Shown here piece after piece: positions 10,216-12,948 of a stretch of DNA of 12,948 nt; within the stretch, counting starts at the first letter, position 1, and each line of letters starts with the position of its first letter. The translations under genes and the position numbers were made by a program. This DNA is from Acidimicrobiales bacterium (GTDB taxonomy: Bacteria; Actinomycetota; Acidimicrobiia; Acidimicrobiales; Poriferisodalaceae): assembly GCA_020439485.1 (NCBI GenBank), contig JAGQSP010000074.1, positions 1 to 12,948 on the forward strand, written 5' to 3'. The notes under the pieces are model-generated. The model made no database searches and had not been told where the DNA came from. It saw nothing but the letters and a program-made list of their open reading frames with translations.

Positions 10216-10256
10216 GGTGTATGCAGGGCGCCAGGCGCCCGCACAACACCGGTGTA
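10210..10256. repeat. Symmetric inverted-repeat structure with two identical 12-bp palindromic boxes
   Basis: AACACCGGTGTA occurs twice (10210-10221 and 10245-10256). The inner ten bases of each are a perfect palindrome (10211-10220 and 10246-10255). Between them is a GC-rich inverted repeat, GGGCGCC (10226-10232) and GGCGCCC (10234-10240), around a single A at 10233. The whole 45 bp is symmetric about 10233: 10-bp arms, 5 unpaired, 7 paired. In RNA it could fold into a strong stem in either direction and so end transcripts from glgB and from the opposing minus-strand gene, but no T-tract follows directly. As DNA, the two boxes look like binding sites for a dimeric protein. It lies 16 bp from the dif candidate, so a role near chromosome-terminus recombination is possible but unproven. 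Confidence 0.75.
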
Positions 10257-10271
10257 CGGGATTTTGGATCT

Positions 10272-10299
10272 ACTTTACATAATGAGGATTATCGGCGTT
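10272..10299 (-). other. dif: Candidate chromosomal dif site (XerC/XerD recombination site)
   Basis: Read on the minus strand, the 28 bp divide into an 11-bp arm AACGCCGATAA (10299-10289), a 6-bp centre TCCTCA (10288-10283) and an 11-bp arm TTATGTAAAGT (10282-10272). That is the XerC-arm, 6-bp spacer, XerD-arm layout of bacterial dif sites. From memory, the actinobacterial consensus arms are TTSRCCGATAA and TTATGTCAAGT; the site here differs at the outer two bases of the first arm and at one base of the second. The second arm also matches the B. subtilis XerD arm TTATGTAAACT at 10 of 11 bases. The site is intergenic, AT-rich compared with its surroundings, and lies between convergent genes. 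XerC and XerD resolve chromosome dimers here, activated by FtsK at the division septum. The window contains no xer genes, as is usual. Confidence 0.85.
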
Positions 10300-10308
10300 C
10301 TGGGAGGA

Positions 10309-10845
10309 TCAGTCGCCGATGAGGCGACGGGCCTGACCAACCCAGTCGTCGCGCTCGATGCGATCTGGGAACTCGGTCAGATACGACTGCAGTTCTGCAA
10401 CGTCGGGGGCTTCTAGGGCCGCCAGCTGTTCGAAGGTGAAGATGCCGTAGTCATTGAGCAGCTTCTCGAGCTTTGGGCCGATTCCGAAGATCTGCTTCAG
10501 GTCGTCCCTGGGCTTGGCTTCGGCGGTCGAGCCGGCCGCGGCCACCGAGACGCCCGCCACGGCTGCGAACACCGAATCGTCGACCGAATCGACTATGGCT
10601 GGTCGTACCGGTTCGACGACGTCGGCATCGACCTCTGCGGCGATTTCTGGCGCCGTTTCGGTCTGGGCTGGCCCGCTGGAGCTGGCCGAAGGCTCGGTGA
10701 GATCTATGACTGGCTCTGGGTCGTCGACTGGAGCCTCATCGGCCTGGGGCTTGGCCGACATACGAAGGATCAGCCAGCCCAGCAAGTAGCCGAGGCCCAC
10801 CGAGAACAGGAAAAGGATCGTGAGCTTGATGATCAGTTGAATCAT
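10309..10845 (-). CDS. Membrane-anchored helix-hairpin-helix protein (COG3743-like)
   Basis: 178 aa. One N-terminal hydrophobic helix (about residues 4-27, IIKLTILFLFSVGLGYLLGWLIL) is followed by an acidic, Ala/Pro/Ser-rich linker (about 30-112) and a C-terminal helix-hairpin-helix module (about 114-176) with the core DDLKQIFGIGPKLEKLLNDYGIFTFEQLA. Such modules resemble the DNA-binding H3TH part of flap endonucleases, but no nuclease active-site residues are visible, so a nuclease role should not be assumed; DNA or protein binding is more likely. The short basic stretch after the helix (RMSAKP) suggests the C-terminal domain is cytoplasmic. A good GGAG (minus strand, 10855-10852) is 6 nt before the ATG and lies inside the end of the upstream gene, whose stop is 1 nt away, so translation is probably coupled. 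It is the gene nearest the dif candidate on the right. Confidence 0.85.
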   Translation of the reverse strand: MIQLIIKLTILFLFSVGLGYLLGWLILRMSAKPQADEAPVDDPEPVIDLTEPSASSSGPAQTETAPEIAAEVDADVVEPVRPAIVDSVDDSVFAAVAGVSVAAAGSTAEAKPRDDLKQIFGIGPKLEKLLNDYGIFTFEQLAALEAPDVAELQSYLTEFPDRIERDDWVGQARRLIGD

Positions 10846-10846
10846 G

Positions 10847-12550
10847 TCAGACTCCGATCAGGCCGATGTCGACACGGCGGTTGGCCTGACGGCCGGCCGC
10901 CGTACTGTTCGAGGCAACCGGTTCAGACTCACCTGCCGACGAGATCACGAGGCGCTCGGGATCTACCCCGGCCTGGGTCAATAGCCCTGCCACGAGATCG
11001 GCCCGAGCCCGCCCCAGCCGATCGTTGTAAGCCGAAGACCCACGGCTGTCTGCGTGCCCTCTGACATAGATGTCGCCATCGTCTGGCAGCGTACCCAGCA
11101 GGGCCGCCACCCTCGCCACCTCGTCACGGTCGACTACGTCGTCGCCCGAGTCGTCGGTCAGGAAGGTCACCGTGCCCAGCAGACCGCCACCGCTGGCGAT
11201 TGCCTCGCCCGAGTCGGACTGGGCCGAGAACGGCCGGTATAGGCCCGACTCGAACAACGACCGTGCTGCTTGGGTCGCGGCATCGTCGGCGCCTGCCAGG
11301 TCGATGCTGAGCCGCGAACCTCGCAGTGCGACCGAGCCCTGATCCACCGCGGACAGGTCGCCCAAGCGGTCGACGATGGCGATGACCCTGGTATCGGAGC
11401 CGGCCAGGGCAGGCGGCCGGCTGTCGACCGTCAAATCGTCTGCCACCGCTCGGCCCTCGAATGCGGCCACTACCCCATCGACGAGCACGCTGCGTTGCGC
11501 ATCGCTCACGACCACACCACTCACCGTGACGGTGGTGGCGTCCCATGAAATGTCGAGTGATTCGACACTGCGTTCGCCCTCGCCCGCCAGCTTGCCAGCC
11601 TTGTCGTCGAAGGCGACGTCGGGGGCACCGTCGTCACCCCGCCTGGCCGCTTCGATCAGCTCGGCCGCCCCATCTCCCACGGCCGCCAGTTCGATGGCCC
11701 CGGCGGTCTCGGGAACAGACTGCACGAAGCTCTCGAGTTCGAGGAATCCCTGGGCGGCGGCTTCATCGCCGACCTCGACCTCGATGAGTGTTCGGTCTAG
11801 ATCTTGGTCGACCCGTGCCGAGGTCGCCGAGGCGAGGAAACGGGCGATGTCGGCGGCCAGCTGCACCAGCTCCTGCCCACCGCCTTGGGCGTTGGTCTCG
11901 ATGCTCAGCTCGTCGGTGAGCCGACCGCCGGCGACCTCGGCCAGGCTGGCATAGGCCACACCGAGACGCTCGGCGGTGGACTCGTCGGGGACCACTCCCC
12001 CGATTGCGACGTCGGTACCGGTGAACTGCGCATCGAAGGTCGCCACTGCGGGCGCCTGAGTGGTGGTCGTGGTTGTGGTCGCAGCTTCGGTGGTGGTTGT
12101 CGTCTGCGCAGGTTCGGTGGTGGTCGTGACGTCGGGCGCAGAGGTCGACGTCGAAGACGCCACACCAGTGGTCGTGGTTGCGCTGGTCGTGGTGGTGCTG
12201 GTCGTGGTTGCACCACCGCGCGCGAACACGCCCGTCGTTCCGTACATGCCGTCGAGCAAGTCCAGTGCGGCCTGCGCGTCGGCGCCCGAGACGTAGACAT
12301 CTTGTCCATCGACGTCCACTACCCGTGCATCGATTCCTGCCTGTTCGAGTTCGGCGTTTGCACGCTGCTCGAGGTCGCTCTCCACAGTGCGAGCGCCCCA
12401 CCAGAGCCCAACCAGCACAACGGCGGCGATGCCTGCGAGCCACCACCAGATGCCCTGGCGAAGCCTCTGGCGCCAGACGAGCCAGGCCAAAGCGACACCC
12501 AGCAGCAATCCCGGCAACAAGAATGGCCAGACCTTGCCGACCAGATACAT
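10847..12550 (-). CDS. Envelope protein with two TM helices, BON-like repeats, Thr-rich linker and OmpA domain
   Basis: 567 aa. Two N-terminal membrane helices (about 9-26 and 34-51), then a BON-like segment (about 55-108), a Thr-rich low-complexity linker (115-167), further BON-like segments (about 170-260 and 335-400), and a C-terminal OmpA-like domain (about 459-564). That domain contains GHADSRGSSAYNDRLGRARADLV and GRQANRRVDI; D501 and R558/R559 match positions that bind meso-diaminopimelate in peptidoglycan. It should therefore tether the membrane to the wall from outside. The order BON then OmpA recalls mycobacterial ArfA/OmpATb, but two TM helices and the Thr linker make it different, and orthology is not claimed. 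A ribosome binding site GAGG (minus strand, 12560-12557) lies 6 nt before the ATG. It is the first gene of a two-gene operon with the helix-hairpin-helix gene. Confidence 0.85.
   Translation of the reverse strand: MYLVGKVWPFLLPGLLLGVALAWLVWRQRLRQGIWWWLAGIAAVVLVGLWWGARTVESDLEQRANAELEQAGIDARVVDVDGQDVYVSGADAQAALDLLDGMYGTTGVFARGGATTTSTTTTSATTTTGVASSTSTSAPDVTTTTEPAQTTTTTEAATTTTTTTQAPAVATFDAQFTGTDVAIGGVVPDESTAERLGVAYASLAEVAGGRLTDELSIETNAQGGGQELVQLAADIARFLASATSARVDQDLDRTLIEVEVGDEAAAQGFLELESFVQSVPETAGAIELAAVGDGAAELIEAARRGDDGAPDVAFDDKAGKLAGEGERSVESLDISWDATTVTVSGVVVSDAQRSVLVDGVVAAFEGRAVADDLTVDSRPPALAGSDTRVIAIVDRLGDLSAVDQGSVALRGSRLSIDLAGADDAATQAARSLFESGLYRPFSAQSDSGEAIASGGGLLGTVTFLTDDSGDDVVDRDEVARVAALLGTLPDDGDIYVRGHADSRGSSAYNDRLGRARADLVAGLLTQAGVDPERLVISSAGESEPVASNSTAAGRQANRRVDIGLIGV
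12059..12208 (-). repeat. Low-complexity Thr-codon tract encoding an extracellular linker
   Basis: This part of the OmpA-domain gene encodes residues 115-164, mostly Thr with scattered Ser, Ala and Val, in runs such as TTTTTEAATTTTTTTQ. On the + strand it reads as GTGGTCGT-like repeats. Such linkers are common in actinobacterial wall proteins, where they span the wall and may be O-glycosylated. Repeated codons make the length prone to slippage between strains. Confidence 0.8.
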
Positions 12551-12636
12551 CTACGACCTCACCCTCTAGTTCAGCCAGTGATTGTTTCGTACAAACCCTC
12601 ATGACGCAACGTGCGCGATGTGAGTCGATGCACAAC

Positions 12637-12663
12637 GTTTCGTGTTCGTGTCGTGCGTGTTTC
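12637..12663 (-). promoter_or_regulatory. GlnR-box-like array upstream of the ammonium transporter gene
   Basis: On the minus strand GAAAC (12663-12659), GACAC (12652-12648) and GAAAC (12641-12637) are separated by exactly 6 nt each. That is the 11-bp phasing of the actinobacterial GlnR box (GTNAC-N6-GAAAC repeated). The middle element matches GTNAC at four of five bases; a fourth half-site was looked for on both sides and not found. GlnR is the nitrogen-control regulator that activates amt operons in Streptomyces and mycobacteria. The array lies 96-122 bp before the amt ATG, a suitable distance for activation. Whether this organism has GlnR is unknown. Confidence 0.45.
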
Positions 12664-12743
12664 GAGAATCTGTTCGATCGCTGTATCAGAGTTCAGGTTC
12701 GGGTCATGTTGAGAGACCTACCTTCGCTGCATCGCCGATCTCC

Positions 12744-12750
12744 AAAGGAG
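12744..12750 (+). promoter_or_regulatory. Strong ribosome binding site of the ammonium transporter gene
   Basis: AAAGGAG lies 8 nt before ATG 12759 and fixes the start of a gene that has no stop inside the window. It is the best Shine-Dalgarno match in the window. Confidence 0.8.
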
Positions 12751-12758
12751 AGCTTCAG

Positions 12759-12948
12759 ATGGCCGAAACGGTCTGGCTGCTCGTCTGCGCAGCGATGGTG
12801 TTGTTCATGGTTCCCGGTCTGGCCCTCTTCTACGGAGGCATGGTCAGACGCAAGAACATCCTGAACATGCTGATGATGAACATGTACTGCCTCGGCATCG
12901 TGCCGTTGGTGTGGGTGCTGGTGGGATTCAGCCTGGCTTCCTCGGGCG
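12759..12948 (+). CDS. amt: Ammonium transporter (Amt/MEP/Rh family), 3'-truncated
   Basis: The first 63 codons of a membrane channel that takes up ammonium. The N-terminus MAETVWLLVCAAMVLFMVPGLALFYGGMVRRKN is the first transmembrane helix of Amt proteins, with the family-typical PGLALFYGG turn and the basic loop after it, followed by the second helix (CLGIVPLVWVLVGFSLASSG). No cleavable signal peptide is needed or seen. The start is fixed by AAAGGAG 8 nt upstream. It diverges from the OmpA-domain gene across 208 bp that hold a GlnR-like array. In actinobacteria amt is usually followed by glnK and glnD, which would lie beyond the window. Confidence 0.93.
   Translation, partial: MAETVWLLVCAAMVLFMVPGLALFYGGMVRRKNILNMLMMNMYCLGIVPLVWVLVGFSLASSG

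Noticed and set aside
10211..10264. Inverted repeat as a standard intrinsic terminator
   Set aside because: The GC-rich stem is present but the T-run after it is short (ATTTT at 10261) and offset, so it is recorded as a repeat with possible terminator activity rather than as a firm terminator.
8498..10282. Plus-strand 594-codon frame inside glgB that runs into the intergenic repeats
   Set aside because: Arg/Pro-rich shadow of glgB with no ribosome binding site and no family resemblance.
10173..10308. Integrated mobile element using the Xer site
   Set aside because: There is no integrase, no second dif-like copy and no phage gene; only one site is visible.
12584..12596. GTTTCGTACAAAC as a further GlnR half-site pair or operator
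   Set aside because: Its GTTTC is 53 bp from the array, not a multiple of 11, and the inverted repeat around GTAC is broken by mismatches.
12178..12864. Plus-strand frame crossing the Thr tract antisense and the amt start
   Set aside because: It is out of frame with amt, which has a near-perfect ribosome binding site and a clear Amt N-terminus, and its own translation is Arg/Pro-rich.

Overview
The window comes from a high-GC actinobacterium. Three things point there: uniformly GC-rich coding sequence, several genes with weak or no Shine-Dalgarno sequence, and a 28-bp site at 10272-10299 that fits the actinobacterial chromosome-dimer-resolution (dif) pattern as I remember it. Thr-rich linkers in a cell-envelope protein and the lack of family-specific markers make Acidimicrobiia-like bacteria a reasonable guess, but this is inference.

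Left region (1-3305, + strand): a tight oxidative cassette. It holds a cytochrome P450 cut off at its N-terminus by the window edge, a zinc-type medium-chain alcohol dehydrogenase whose start overlaps or abuts the P450 stop, and a Rieske non-heme iron oxygenase large subunit 15 bp further on. No ferredoxin or reductase is visible. The set looks like a catabolic or tailoring operon acting on a hydrophobic substrate that the sequence does not identify.

Central region (3391-10172): a classical bacterial glycogen locus. Order is glgX (debranching), glgA (GT5 glycogen synthase), glgC on the opposite strand (ADP-glucose pyrophosphorylase), and glgB (branching enzyme). GlgC makes ADP-glucose, GlgA polymerises it, GlgB adds branches and GlgX removes them during breakdown. 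glgA and glgC overlap tail to tail by 37 nt; glgC and glgB start back to back with only 38 bp between start codons.

Intergenic 10173-10308: this short non-coding stretch is the most notable part. It holds a symmetric 45-bp inverted-repeat structure built from two copies of a 12-bp repeat around a GC-rich palindrome. Sixteen bases further on is a very good dif candidate (XerC/XerD site). Most genes left of it point right and the two genes just right of it point left, as expected where replichores meet.

Right region (10309-12948): two translationally coupled minus-strand genes encode a membrane-anchored helix-hairpin-helix protein and a two-TM, BON-like, Thr-rich, OmpA-domain envelope protein. 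Divergent from them, after a 208-bp intergenic region with a GlnR-box-like array, begins an ammonium transporter gene cut by the window end.
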